64,000 nucleotides of DNA from a bacterium. Its GTDB lineage: Bacteria; Cyanobacteriota; Vampirovibrionia; Gastranaerophilales; Gastranaerophilaceae. The position numbers were made by a program, and so were the translations under genes. Position 1 is the first letter of the stretch. Each line of letters begins with the position of its first letter. Below, in pieces: positions 7,723 through 15,071 of this stretch. The DNA lies in assembly GCA_017559905.1 (NCBI GenBank), contig JAFYQF010000007.1, positions 1 to 64,000 on the forward strand, written 5' to 3'. The notes under the pieces are model-generated. The model made no database searches and was not told the DNA's origin. It worked only from the letters and a program-made list of their open reading frames with translations.

Positions 7723-9447
7723 ATGTCAGTAGGACAATTCGTATTTATGTTACATAGCCACCTTCCTTATTACAGAAAAGCCGGCATGTGGCCTTTCGGG
7801 GAAGAAAACCTTTATGAATGTATGGCTGAAACTTATGTTCCTTTACTAAATGCCATTTCAGAGCTTTATGAAGAAGGAATCAAAGCAAAGCTAACTGTTG
7901 GTATCACACCGATATTGGCAGAACAATTAAATGATGAACACCTTAAACATGGTTTTGTTGAATATTTAGACTCAAGAATTGCGAAAGTTTCAAAAGATTT
8001 GGACAGATACCCAGATCCTGAAGTTCCACATTCTCAACACTTAAAGTATTTGGCAAAATATTATTTTGATTGGTTTAACCATATTAAAGATTCATTTGTA
8101 AACAAATACGAAATGGACTTAATTGCCCAATTCAAAAAATTCCAAGATCTTGGATGTATTGAAATTACAACTTCAGGAGCTACACACGGATTTTCTCCAT
8201 TGTTAGCCACTGACAACAACTTGAACGCACAATTCAAAATCGGTTCAGATACAACAAAAAGACTTTTCGGCAAAAAAGCTGATGGTTGTTGGTTACCAGA
8301 ATGTGCTTACAGACAAGGTTATGAGTACATTGGCAAAGATGGTCAAAAACATTGGAGACCAGCAGTTGAAGTTACACTTCAAAACAACGATATCGAGTAC
8401 TTCTTCACAGAATCACACGTTATCGAAGGCGGAAACTCAATTGGTAACAGACGTGTAATTGGTGTTTACGGTAACATCGAATACATTCCACTACCAGAAA
8501 GAGAAGCAACAGGTTACGACACATATTCAGCATACTGGCTACCTGATGCACAAGTAGCAGTAATGGGTAGAAACGACAGAGCTGGTTACCAAGTATGGTC
8601 AGCTGCAGACGGTTACCCTGGAGATGGTTGTTTCCGTGAATTCCACAGAAAAGATTGTAACTCTGGTATGCACTATTGGAGAATTACATCTTCTAAAACT
8701 GATTTGGGCGACAAAATGCTTTACGACCCAGTTTTAGCGTTGAATAAAATTAACGAAAACTCTGACCACTACACAACTCTTATTTACCACTTGTTAAACG
8801 ACTACAAAATGTCACACGGTGGCAAAGAAGGTTTGGTAATGGTATCATTCGATACTGAATTATTCGGCCACTGGTGGTTCGAAGGTGTTGAATTTATCAA
8901 ACAAGTTATCAAAAAATTCAGCACATATCTTCCAGAAGTAGAAAGAATGACAGCTGGTGAATATGTTCACACATACCCACCAAAAGAAGCTATCCAAATC
9001 CCTGAAAGCTCTTGGGGACAAGGTGGTCACTTCTATGTATGGAACAACCACTTAACAGAATGGATGTGGCCAATTATCCATGCTTGCGAAAAACGCATCA
9101 GCAGAATTGCAGACAATTACTCTGAAATTCCTGAAGATAAGCTTCTTCACAGAGCATTGAATCAAATGGCAAGAGAAAACTTGTTATTACAAAGTTCAGA
9201 TTGGCCATTCTTGATTACAACATGGCAAGCAAAAGATTACGCAACAGATAGATTCCGTGAACACGTAGAAAGATTTGAATTAATCTGTGACATGATTGAA
9301 AGCGGTTCTATAAACGAAGTTGAACTTGAAAAAATTGAAAGTATCGACAACTGCTTCCCAACAATTGATTACCGAGTATACCAATCAATTGAAGAAGGCG
9401 TAATTCCACAACAATCAAAAAAATTAGCTCCATTATATGTTGACTAA
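7723..9447 (+). CDS. GH57 1,4-alpha-glucan branching-type enzyme
   Basis: A 574-residue glycoside hydrolase family 57 protein, most likely a glucan branching enzyme acting on glycogen. It opens QFVFMLHSHLPYYRKAG (the conserved HxHxPY region 1), has ITTSGATHGFSPLL, the catalytic nucleophile in WLPECAY (Glu193) and the catalytic acid in SFDTELFGHWW (Asp377). GGAGG lies 6 bases before the ATG at 7723; an ATG 12 bases earlier overlaps this site and is rejected. It is monocistronic, ending at a strong terminator. The length matches cyanobacterial-type GH57 branching enzymes; an amylase role is less likely. A very large GH13 protein is encoded at 58.4 kb. Confidence 0.9.
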   Translation: MSVGQFVFMLHSHLPYYRKAGMWPFGEENLYECMAETYVPLLNAISELYEEGIKAKLTVGITPILAEQLNDEHLKHGFVEYLDSRIAKVSKDLDRYPDPEVPHSQHLKYLAKYYFDWFNHIKDSFVNKYEMDLIAQFKKFQDLGCIEITTSGATHGFSPLLATDNNLNAQFKIGSDTTKRLFGKKADGCWLPECAYRQGYEYIGKDGQKHWRPAVEVTLQNNDIEYFFTESHVIEGGNSIGNRRVIGVYGNIEYIPLPEREATGYDTYSAYWLPDAQVAVMGRNDRAGYQVWSAADGYPGDGCFREFHRKDCNSGMHYWRITSSKTDLGDKMLYDPVLALNKINENSDHYTTLIYHLLNDYKMSHGGKEGLVMVSFDTELFGHWWFEGVEFIKQVIKKFSTYLPEVERMTAGEYVHTYPPKEAIQIPESSWGQGGHFYVWNNHLTEWMWPIIHACEKRISRIADNYSEIPEDKLLHRALNQMARENLLLQSSDWPFLITTWQAKDYATDRFREHVERFELICDMIESGSINEVELEKIESIDNCFPTIDYRVYQSIEEGVIPQQSKKLAPLYVD

Positions 9448-9465
9448 TTTAATCGAAAGAATAAG

Positions 9466-9498
9466 AAACGGGCTGGCTTTTAAAAAGCCAGCCCGTTT
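9466..9498. terminator. Bidirectional terminator
   Basis: AAACGGGCTGGC and GCCAGCCCGTTT form a near-perfect long stem with a short loop of T and A, flanked by T-rich sequence in both directions. It serves the GH57 gene on the plus strand and the convergent gene at 9509 on the minus strand. Confidence 0.9.
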
Positions 9499-9508
9499 AA
9501 TTTAAAAA

Positions 9509-10291
9509 CTATTCCAAAGACACATTCAAACTTTTGAATTTTTTAGCTAATTTTGCCACAGCCTTTCCTGAAACAACAGAATCATCATTGTCAAACTTAA
9601 AACGTAACGAATGAGAATCTTTCAAATCTATAAAAAAGTTTTTATATAGAGTCTTTATTATAGTTTTGTAATTATCAGCAAAATCGGCAATTCCAAGCCA
9701 AGGGTCAACGACAATAGTTTTGCCACCGTGTTGGAATGACACTGCAACGTGATCCAAATCAATTGCAGAAACATTTTCAATATCACAGCCACTTTTAGCC
9801 AAATTTTTATGACATTGATTTTTTGAATCAAACTTTTCAAAAGCTTCAAGAGAAAAAATTCTAACATCATCAAATTTTTTATTTTTACACATCAAAAGAG
9901 CTATTTCAGATAATTCTGCACAATTAGCGAGTTGGTCGCGTCTTAAGGCCACAATCAATTTTGAAAAATAGTCAACAACGCCATTGTTAATTATTCTTTT
10001 TTCTCTACTAGCCTCAAGCTTTGTATTCACAGTGACATAGGCTCCTACCTTTTTAAAATAATCATCATATTTTTCCTTTGCTTTGGTAGTAGAATTTTGA
10101 AAACTGTTATTAGACTCATCAATTAAGCCCAAAATATTAGAAGCGACTTCACGCGATCTATATGTTGGAGAAATATGAGGGAAACGAGTATTAACTGCAC
10201 GACAAATTTTATCGGCGTCCCGAATAACCTTTGCACGAGCACCAAAATGTATATTATATTCAAGTTTTGAAGCTATAAAGATATTATTCAC
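9509..10291 (-). CDS. F-x-A tagged putative Cys-His-Asp hydrolase
   Basis: A 260-residue protein of unknown function, paralogous to the one at 19533-20198. The shared features are an N-terminal tag (IHFGAR, Phe16), a helix-like ADKICRAVNTRFPHISP segment, then NCAELSEIA (Cys124), DLDHVAVSF (His181) and VVDPWLGIADFA (Asp196). Cys, His and Asp in this order and spacing are those of transglutaminase-like or papain-like folds, so a protease, amidase or transferase is likely; the substrate is unknown. No signal peptide is seen. It is a single-gene unit sharing a terminator with the GH57 gene. Confidence 0.7.
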   Translation of the reverse strand: MNNIFIASKLEYNIHFGARAKVIRDADKICRAVNTRFPHISPTYRSREVASNILGLIDESNNSFQNSTTKAKEKYDDYFKKVGAYVTVNTKLEASREKRIINNGVVDYFSKLIVALRRDQLANCAELSEIALLMCKNKKFDDVRIFSLEAFEKFDSKNQCHKNLAKSGCDIENVSAIDLDHVAVSFQHGGKTIVVDPWLGIADFADNYKTIIKTLYKNFFIDLKDSHSLRFKFDNDDSVVSGKAVAKLAKKFKSLNVSLE

Positions 10292-10346
10292 ACAAGGAAT
10301 AAAACTTGTAAATAGAAAAAATTGCTAAAAAATATTAAAAAAGGTA

Positions 10347-10375
10347 TTGCATTTTTTTTTTCAGCATTTTATAAT
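10347..10375 (+). promoter_or_regulatory. Promoter of the tRNA-Asp gene
   Basis: TTGCAT and a perfect TATAAT are separated by 17 bases and end 32 bases before the mature tRNA 5' end, a strong sigma-70 type promoter. Confidence 0.8.
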
Positions 10376-10407
10376 AAATCTTGTCGAGAGACGTGAAAGC
10401 AAAATAT

Positions 10408-10485
10408 GGGAGCGTAGCTCAGTTTGGTTAGAGCGCATGCCTGTCACGCATGAGGTCGCGAGTTCGAGCCTCGTCGTTCCCGCCA
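10408..10485 (+). tRNA. tRNA-Asp (GTC)
   Basis: A 78-base tRNA with encoded CCA. Acceptor strands GGGAGCG and CGTTCCC pair (one G-T), the D-stem is GCTC/GAGC, the anticodon arm CATGC-CTGTCAC-GCATG places GTC at the anticodon, and the T-arm is GCGAG-TTCGAGC-CTCGT. GTC reads Asp codons. It has its own promoter and terminator. Its 3' end is repeated with one mismatch at 12133-12151, which suggests use as an integration site. Confidence 0.97.
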
Positions 10486-10488
10486 TTT

Positions 10489-10515
10489 AAAAGAACCCGT
10501 GAGGGTTCTTTTTTT
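10489..10515 (+). terminator. Terminator of the tRNA-Asp gene
   Basis: AAGAACCC and GGGTTCTT form a perfect stem with loop GTGA, followed by seven T, four bases after the tRNA CCA. Confidence 0.92.
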
Positions 10516-10651
10516 GTGCTTGTTTATACGAGGTGTATTTTTTTGTCCGTTTTGGTCGGAAGTCAAATTTTGTAAGTTGGACATACTTGCCCAACAATAC
10601 TAAATCATAGCGGTTGGAAGTCGGTTAAAAAACAAATTTCAAACTACTCCA

Positions 10652-10750
10652 AAAGTGACTTTTGTTACTCACTGAATTCTACTTGTATCCTCCTCACCCG
10701 AGCTTCGCCCACCCTCTCCCACAAGGGGCGAGGGTAATAAAAGTCACTTT
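10652..10750. repeat. MITE/REP-like palindromic element
   Basis: A 99-base element bounded by 17-base inverted arms with 16 matches (10652-10668 against 10734-10750; core AAAGTGACTTTT). Inside is a G/C-rich second hairpin, ACCCTCTCCC, ACAA, GGGGCGAGGGT, unlike the surrounding A/T-rich DNA. No ORF fits in it. The nested palindromes and composition suggest a miniature mobile or REP-type repeat; copies elsewhere in the genome would confirm this. Confidence 0.5.
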
Positions 10751-10784
10751 AGGAAATTTTAAAGAGGACAATAAAAAATTATAG

Positions 10785-10804
10785 GTTGGCATTACTATGC
10801 CAAC
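10785..10804. repeat. Intergenic hairpin
   Basis: GTTGGCAT and ATGCCAAC form a perfect 8-bp stem with loop TACT. A related, less perfect hairpin with the same flanking CCAACAATA string occurs at about 10577-10598, so this may be a small dispersed palindrome. The interval 10516-10844 holds no gene beyond these hairpins. Confidence 0.5.
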
Positions 10805-10834
10805 AATAAATAAAGTCGGCTTGGTAAAGCCGAC
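10805..10834 (-). terminator. Terminator of the 110-aa gene
   Basis: On the minus strand GTCGGCTT and AAGCCGAC pair perfectly around a 4-base loop, then TTTATTTATT follows, 10 bases after the stop codon of the gene at 10845. Confidence 0.8.
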
Positions 10835-10844
10835 CTATTTCTTA

Positions 10845-11177
10845 TTATAGTTTTATCAAGCTTTTTGCCTTTTTTAAACCCTGTAGTAAACCATTACTAT
10901 CACAAAAACAATTTTCAAAAATCTCTTTTTTAAAATTTTCTAATTTATTGCTTTTTAATTCTTTAATAGACTCGTCTATAGTAATTTTTCTACCTTTATG
11001 AATAAAACGAATACTATTTCGAAATTCTTTATCTTGTGCAGCTTTTTTACAAAAATTCTCAAAAGGTTTTTCAATAAAAAATTTTGCATTATATGGATTT
11101 ATTAAAACCATTTCCGTAACAATAGATGATGGATTTTTTAATACTCCGTATGATGTTATTATTTTTGATACTTGCAT
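10845..11177 (-). CDS. Unrecognised small protein, 110 aa
   Basis: A Lys- and Phe-rich soluble protein with no motif that I recognise. AAGGAG lies 5 bases before the ATG at 11177 and a terminator follows the stop, so it looks like a real single-gene unit. Three Cys occur (residues near 43, 87 and 89). It lies in the segment between the tRNA-Asp gene and the repeated tRNA 3' end, so it may be accessory DNA. Confidence 0.6.
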   Translation of the reverse strand: MQVSKIITSYGVLKNPSSIVTEMVLINPYNAKFFIEKPFENFCKKAAQDKEFRNSIRFIHKGRKITIDESIKELKSNKLENFKKEIFENCFCDSNGLLQGLKKAKSLIKL

Positions 11178-11284
11178 ATGTACTCCTTAATCCAGTAAAT
11201 AAATTATACAACAAATCTAAAAATATTTAATCAAATTTATCAAACCCACTGTTCTTTCTTCTCAAGCCGAGTGTTGAAATACAC

Positions 11285-11344
11285 GAGGCGAGAACTACAG
11301 AACGAAGTTCTGTCAGTGAGACCCTCGTGACCAATGCTCTTAAC
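11285..11344 (+). repeat. 60-base repeat, copy 1
   Basis: The first 33 bases are identical to 12211-12243, beginning GAGGCGAGAACTACAGAACG; the next 27 bases have drifted, mostly by transitions. The unit contains the hairpin ACAGAAC-GAA-GTTCTGT. Confidence 0.75.
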
Positions 11345-11393
11345 GAGCTTGCGAGTTTTAGAGCATTGGTTCCTACTTGGCATTCCAGCCATT

Positions 11394-11421
11394 AAAAAAG
11401 AGTCCTAATGGACTCTTTTTT
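11394..11421 (+). terminator. Intrinsic terminator
   Basis: AAAAAAGAGTCC, loop TAAT, GGACTCTTTTTT: a perfect stem with a T-run, directly after the string CCAGCCATT, which resembles the context after the tRNA-Asp CCA. On the minus strand it could also close the gene ending at 11468. Confidence 0.85.
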
Positions 11422-11467
11422 GTTTAATATTTAATATATATACAAATTCTACAAACAACTTAAATAT

Positions 11468-11926
11468 TTACCACAAATTTCTATTACAGAAATAAGGTTT
11501 TGTATCGACTATTTTAAAGCTTGGTGACATTTCAATTGTCGTTGATTGTATTATTTGGCCACCAGGATAGTAGTCTTTAGTACGAACACCTTGAAATTGA
11601 TTTCCTCCACTACGCCCATAATCACTATGCCAACCGTCTTTGAACAACCTACCAGAGGAATCGTATTTACCATATGTAGACCCAAAATGGTCTTTTATGC
11701 CATTTTTAACAAATTGTTCTCGGGAATAACTTAATCTCGAAGCAAAATGATTAACTTTATCACCTTTTACAATAGCATAGAGGTTTTGACTCATATCTTC
11801 AGTCGCTAATTTGAATACTTTATCTCCTTTTTGAGTAATACTCTTAATTGCAACAAAACCACATTCTAATAATTCTGAAATATTAGACGGTGGTGTTGAA
11901 CGTAAAATAGTATCCAAAATATTCAT
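11468..11926 (-). CDS. Unrecognised protein, 152 aa
   Basis: A soluble protein of unknown function. The N-terminal half is helical (MNILDTILRSTPPSNISELL); the C-terminal half is rich in Gly, Ser, Tyr and Asp (DHFGSTYGKYDSSGRLFKDG), resembling a beta-rich or repeat-toxin-like tail, but no catalytic motif is evident. The ATG at 11926 follows AAGGAAATTTT; the longer frame from 11959 starts upstream of this site. It lies in the possible tRNA-associated segment. Confidence 0.6.
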   Translation of the reverse strand: MNILDTILRSTPPSNISELLECGFVAIKSITQKGDKVFKLATEDMSQNLYAIVKGDKVNHFASRLSYSREQFVKNGIKDHFGSTYGKYDSSGRLFKDGWHSDYGRSGGNQFQGVRTKDYYPGGQIIQSTTIEMSPSFKIVDTKPYFCNRNLW

Positions 11927-12118
11927 AAAATTTCCTTTCCTAAATTTTAAAAATTTCACTTATTATATATAAATAGTAAATAAAAAAAATTGCTTTTCAT
12001 TTTAAAAAGATTAAATTTTTGTTACAATTCATTATGCAATAAATTTAAGTTTTTTAATCTTTGAAAAGAGTTTTTCAGTTTCTGGTGCAAATAAATCAAA
12101 GATATATTTCTTAAAAAA

Positions 12119-12151
12119 TTCGAATCTGTAAGCGTCGTTCGCGCCATTTAA
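12119..12151 (+). repeat. Partial copy of the tRNA-Asp 3' end
   Basis: Bases 12133-12151 match 10472-10490 (the last 14 bases of tRNA-Asp plus five downstream bases) at 18 of 19 positions. A T-loop-like TTCGAATC lies just upstream but at the wrong distance, so no full tRNA is encoded. A terminator follows, as after the real tRNA. It looks like an attachment-site copy or tRNA remnant. Confidence 0.6.
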
Positions 12152-12153
12152 CT

Positions 12154-12184
12154 AAAAACAGACCTTCAGGGTCTGTTTTTTTTT
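12154..12184 (+). terminator. Intrinsic terminator after the tRNA remnant
   Basis: AACAGACC, loop TTCA, GGTCTGTT (one extra G) followed by nine T. Confidence 0.8.
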
Positions 12185-12210
12185 ATTGTCTAAATTGTGT
12201 CTAATTATAA

Positions 12211-12270
12211 GAGGCGAGAACTACAGAACGAAGTTCTGTCAGTAAGGCCTTTGTAATCAATATTTTTAAC
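12211..12270 (+). repeat. 60-base repeat, copy 2
   Basis: Second copy of the unit at 11285-11344; identical over the first 33 bases including the ACAGAAC-GAA-GTTCTGT hairpin. The region 11927-12281 holds no gene other than this repeat, the tRNA remnant and the terminator. Confidence 0.75.
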
Positions 12271-12281
12271 TGGCATATAAA

Positions 12282-12731
12282 TTATGCGTTTAAGTAATCA
12301 ATTACTTCGTCGACGTGACCTTTGACTTTTACTTTGCGCCATTCTTTAATGATATTCAAGTTTTCATCTAGCACAAAAGTCGAGCGTTCAATACCCATAT
12401 ATTTTCTGCCATACATAGATTTTTCAACCCAAACATTAAACGCTTCTGCTAATTTATGTTCTGGGTCTGAAAGCAAAATAAAATTAAGGTCTTGTTTTTC
12501 TTTGAATTTCAAATGGCTTTTAATGCTATCAGGGCTAACACCGATTACAGTTGCGAAACTTGTTAGTCTATTTATGTTATCTCTAAAATCGCACGCTTCT
12601 TGAGTGCAGCCAGAAGTATTGTCTTTTGGATAAAAGTACAAAATGATTTTTTGCCCTTTAAAATCATTCAAAGAATATTCTTTTTCTATGCCATCAATAT
12701 CAATGCCTTGTAGTTTTATTTCTTTCATCAT
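12282..12731 (-). CDS. bcp: Thioredoxin-dependent peroxiredoxin, BCP/PrxQ type
   Basis: A 149-residue peroxiredoxin that reduces hydrogen peroxide and organic peroxides. The active site reads YPKDNTSGCTQEACDFR, with the peroxidatic Cys42 and the resolving Cys47 five residues on, the PrxQ arrangement. Length is normal. AAGGA stands 5 bases before the ATG at 12731. It follows the nucleotidyltransferase gene by 8 bases and is probably cotranscribed with it. With rubrerythrin at 34.6 kb it fits an anaerobe that must remove peroxide. Confidence 0.95.
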   Translation of the reverse strand: MMKEIKLQGIDIDGIEKEYSLNDFKGQKIILYFYPKDNTSGCTQEACDFRDNINRLTSFATVIGVSPDSIKSHLKFKEKQDLNFILLSDPEHKLAEAFNVWVEKSMYGRKYMGIERSTFVLDENLNIIKEWRKVKVKGHVDEVIDYLNA

Positions 12732-12739
12732 ATATATCC

Positions 12740-13411
12740 TTATGAAAACATTTTAATATTATCTGAACTCCATTGTATTAGCATTTTGTATAAATTTTCA
12801 AGTTCAATTGTAGCTTTTTCGTTAATATTATTTCTATTAATGCAAATATTCAAAATATCTCTATCAATTCCATTTAGCGTTTCCAAAAGTTGTTTTTTGG
12901 TTGGAATATATTTTTTTGTTTCTATAAAATATTTTGCCTGCAAAATAAAAAAGACACCTTTATATAGATTTTTCAAATCTTCAGTACGATTATTAGAATG
13001 GATAAAGCTATGAACAGCAGTATGGTATAAGTTTTCGGAACTAATTTTGATTGCTCGTGTTGCATCTTCTATAGTTGGAGCTTGAATTAAATCTTGCAAG
13101 TTACCAATAAGAGATTTTGTATCATAGAAAAATTGGAACAAATCTGATTTAGACCAATTTTGCAGTTCCTCTATACCTGAAATAAAACCACAAGATTTAT
13201 CTTTATCTGGCATACTATCAATTATCGTATGATATCTTTTTAAATCTTCAAAACTTAAATTATCTAAAATTACCACAAGATCAATATCACTACTTTGGGT
13301 TGCTTCACCTCGGTTATAACTACCTTGAATCCCGACAAATAATAATCTTTGTTCAAATTCGTTTTGTAATTTTTTGATTATAATATCAAGCCAAACATTA
13401 ATATCAAACAC
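12740..13411 (-). CDS. Nucleotidyltransferase-domain protein
   Basis: A 223-residue protein with a DNA-polymerase-beta-like nucleotidyltransferase domain: GSYNRGEATQSSDIDLVV has the GS-x10-DxD signature (Gly30, Ser31, Asp42, Asp44). The helical C-terminal half (about residues 100-223) resembles substrate-binding or HEPN-like helical domains. The substrate is unknown; aminoglycoside- or toxin-antitoxin-type MNT proteins share this fold. The start is GTG at 13411 with AGAGG 7 bases upstream. Confidence 0.8.
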   Translation of the reverse strand: MFDINVWLDIIIKKLQNEFEQRLLFVGIQGSYNRGEATQSSDIDLVVILDNLSFEDLKRYHTIIDSMPDKDKSCGFISGIEELQNWSKSDLFQFFYDTKSLIGNLQDLIQAPTIEDATRAIKISSENLYHTAVHSFIHSNNRTEDLKNLYKGVFFILQAKYFIETKKYIPTKKQLLETLNGIDRDILNICINRNNINEKATIELENLYKMLIQWSSDNIKMFS

Positions 13412-13651
13412 AGCTATACCTCTTTTTTGAATGATAGCATAAATTATTTAACTTAACTACTTGCTAAGTTCTAAATAACTGAAATTTCATATTTACCCCC
13501 AAAATGCAACATAATATTCCAAAATTGCCAATTTACAAATCTTGTCATCTAGTTAATTAACATCTAACTTCTAGATTTTTCACATTTACAGCTAAAAAAC
13601 TTTATTATACTATAACTACAACAGCAAACAAAATAGCAACAATTTAACGTT

Positions 13652-14107
13652 ATGACAGAAAATTTTTATTACAAATCACCGATTGGAATATTAGAAATCA
13701 ATCTTGAAAATGACTTTATTAAAAAGCTTAAAGTCATTGAAAACAACGTAGAAACTTCTAGACTTGTAGGATATTTTATTGAAATCGCGAAACAATTAGA
13801 TGAATTTTTTGCTGATAAAAGAACTGATTTTGACTTAAGAATTTGCCCTGAAGGAACTGATTTTCAAAAAGAAGTATGGAAAGAATTAAGAAAAATTCCT
13901 TATGGTAAAACAAAATCTTATCAGGAAATAGCGACAGCAATTGGTAAACCTAACGCACAAAGGGCTGTCGGTTTGGCATGCAACAAAAACCCTATTTTAC
14001 TCATAATTCCTTGCCATAGAGTAATCTCTAAATCTGGCAAATTAACAGGTTTTGCATGTGGTTTAGAGATAAAAGAAACATTATTAAAATTAGAAAAAGC
14101 AATTTAA
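13652..14107 (+). CDS. ogt: Methylated-DNA--protein-cysteine methyltransferase
   Basis: A 151-residue suicide repair protein that takes alkyl groups from O6-alkylguanine onto its own cysteine. The active site is IPCHRVI with Cys121, and the DNA-binding wing shows YGKTKSYQEIATAIGKPNAQ with the Arg finger in QRAVG. Length and the lack of an Ada-type N-terminal domain fit Ogt/MGMT. It is a lone plus-strand gene with no clear Shine-Dalgarno. Confidence 0.95.
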   Translation: MTENFYYKSPIGILEINLENDFIKKLKVIENNVETSRLVGYFIEIAKQLDEFFADKRTDFDLRICPEGTDFQKEVWKELRKIPYGKTKSYQEIATAIGKPNAQRAVGLACNKNPILLIIPCHRVISKSGKLTGFACGLEIKETLLKLEKAI

Positions 14108-14138
14108 GCAATGATATCTTCTATTTTAAATTAAGTAT

Positions 14139-15011
14139 CTAGATACACAAACTACTAATATTTAAATAGTCTTTAACCTTACTTAATTTTGAAATACAAT
14201 CATCCATACCCAATTTATGTATTGCAGTTAGCTTTTCCAAATTTTTCTCAACCCTTGCAATCTTCAAATCTTTAGAAGGGCGGAGCACCACTATCCTACC
14301 CTCGTCTTCGTATTTTTTTATTAAATCAAGTGTTTTATTATAGTTTTCATATTGATTAATCGCGGTTTTTACAAATTTCGGATACTTTTTATAAAACAGA
14401 TTATATGGCATACATTCCCTGTGTTTTCTATAATTTTCAGGTCTAGTTAGGACTACAACTATTTTCTCATAACCTTCATCAAGCACTTTTTGTAATGGAA
14501 TAGGGTCTGCAATAGCACCATCTAAATATTTCTCCCCCTCAAAATTAACACATTTAGACACAAAGGGCATTGAACCTGATGCCCTCAAAGCTTCTAAACC
14601 ATATCTTGCATCAGTTATTTTTATATATTCCGCCAACCCTGTTTCAATATTTGTTACGACTGCATAAAAATCAATAGGTGAATTATCAAAAGTTTCAAAA
14701 TCAAATTTGTCTAATTCGTTTACTAATTTATCAAAACAGAATTCTTTATTCATAATATTACCAGTAGTAATTAGAGAATAAAGTCCCATATAATTCTTTT
14801 CGTGAGCATATTTAACATTATATCTTATAGCCCTGCCTATCTGCCTTGACTTAAAATTTATACCAAACAACGCACCCGCAGAAACACCATAAATTGCATC
14901 TGTGGGAATTCCATTTTGCATAAACACATCTAAAACGCCTGCTGAATATAGACCACGCATAGCGCCACCTTCAAGCACAAATACAGTCTTTGATTTTTTC
15001 GAATTATCCAT
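14139..15011 (-). CDS. Patatin-like phospholipase (RssA/YjjU type)
   Basis: A 290-residue patatin-family serine hydrolase. The oxyanion region LEGGAMRGLYSAGVLD (about 13-28), the nucleophile elbow GVSAGA (Ser44) and the catalytic Asp in LDGAIADPIP (Asp164) form the Ser-Asp dyad. YjjU-like proteins act on lipids, but physiological substrates are largely unknown. No signal peptide, so it is cytoplasmic. AGAGGG precedes the ATG at 15011. Confidence 0.9.
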   Translation of the reverse strand: MDNSKKSKTVFVLEGGAMRGLYSAGVLDVFMQNGIPTDAIYGVSAGALFGINFKSRQIGRAIRYNVKYAHEKNYMGLYSLITTGNIMNKEFCFDKLVNELDKFDFETFDNSPIDFYAVVTNIETGLAEYIKITDARYGLEALRASGSMPFVSKCVNFEGEKYLDGAIADPIPLQKVLDEGYEKIVVVLTRPENYRKHRECMPYNLFYKKYPKFVKTAINQYENYNKTLDLIKKYEDEGRIVVLRPSKDLKIARVEKNLEKLTAIHKLGMDDCISKLSKVKDYLNISSLCI

Positions 15012-15071
15012 ATAACCCTCTATAAATCAATTATATTATAAAAATTTACAATAACGAACCATCAGCTCAAA

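Larger units (their letters stand above)
11282..11421 (+). ncRNA. Candidate structured RNA with terminator
   Basis: The 290-base gap between two small genes can fold into consecutive stems on the plus strand: CACGAGG (11282-11288) with CCTCGTG (11323-11329), enclosing the hairpin ACAGAAC-GAA-GTTCTGT (11297-11313); then ACCAATGCTCT (11330-11340) with AGAGCATTGGT (11360-11370), perfect over 11 bp; then an intrinsic terminator at 11394-11421. Stacked stems ending in a terminator suggest a small RNA, but I cannot name a class and see no clear promoter. Part of it is a 60-base repeat also found at 12211. Confidence 0.45.

Noticed and set aside
12119-12146. Second complete tRNA gene before the terminator at 12154
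   Set aside because: The 3' end matches tRNA-Asp but no D-arm, anticodon arm or correctly spaced T-arm can be formed upstream.
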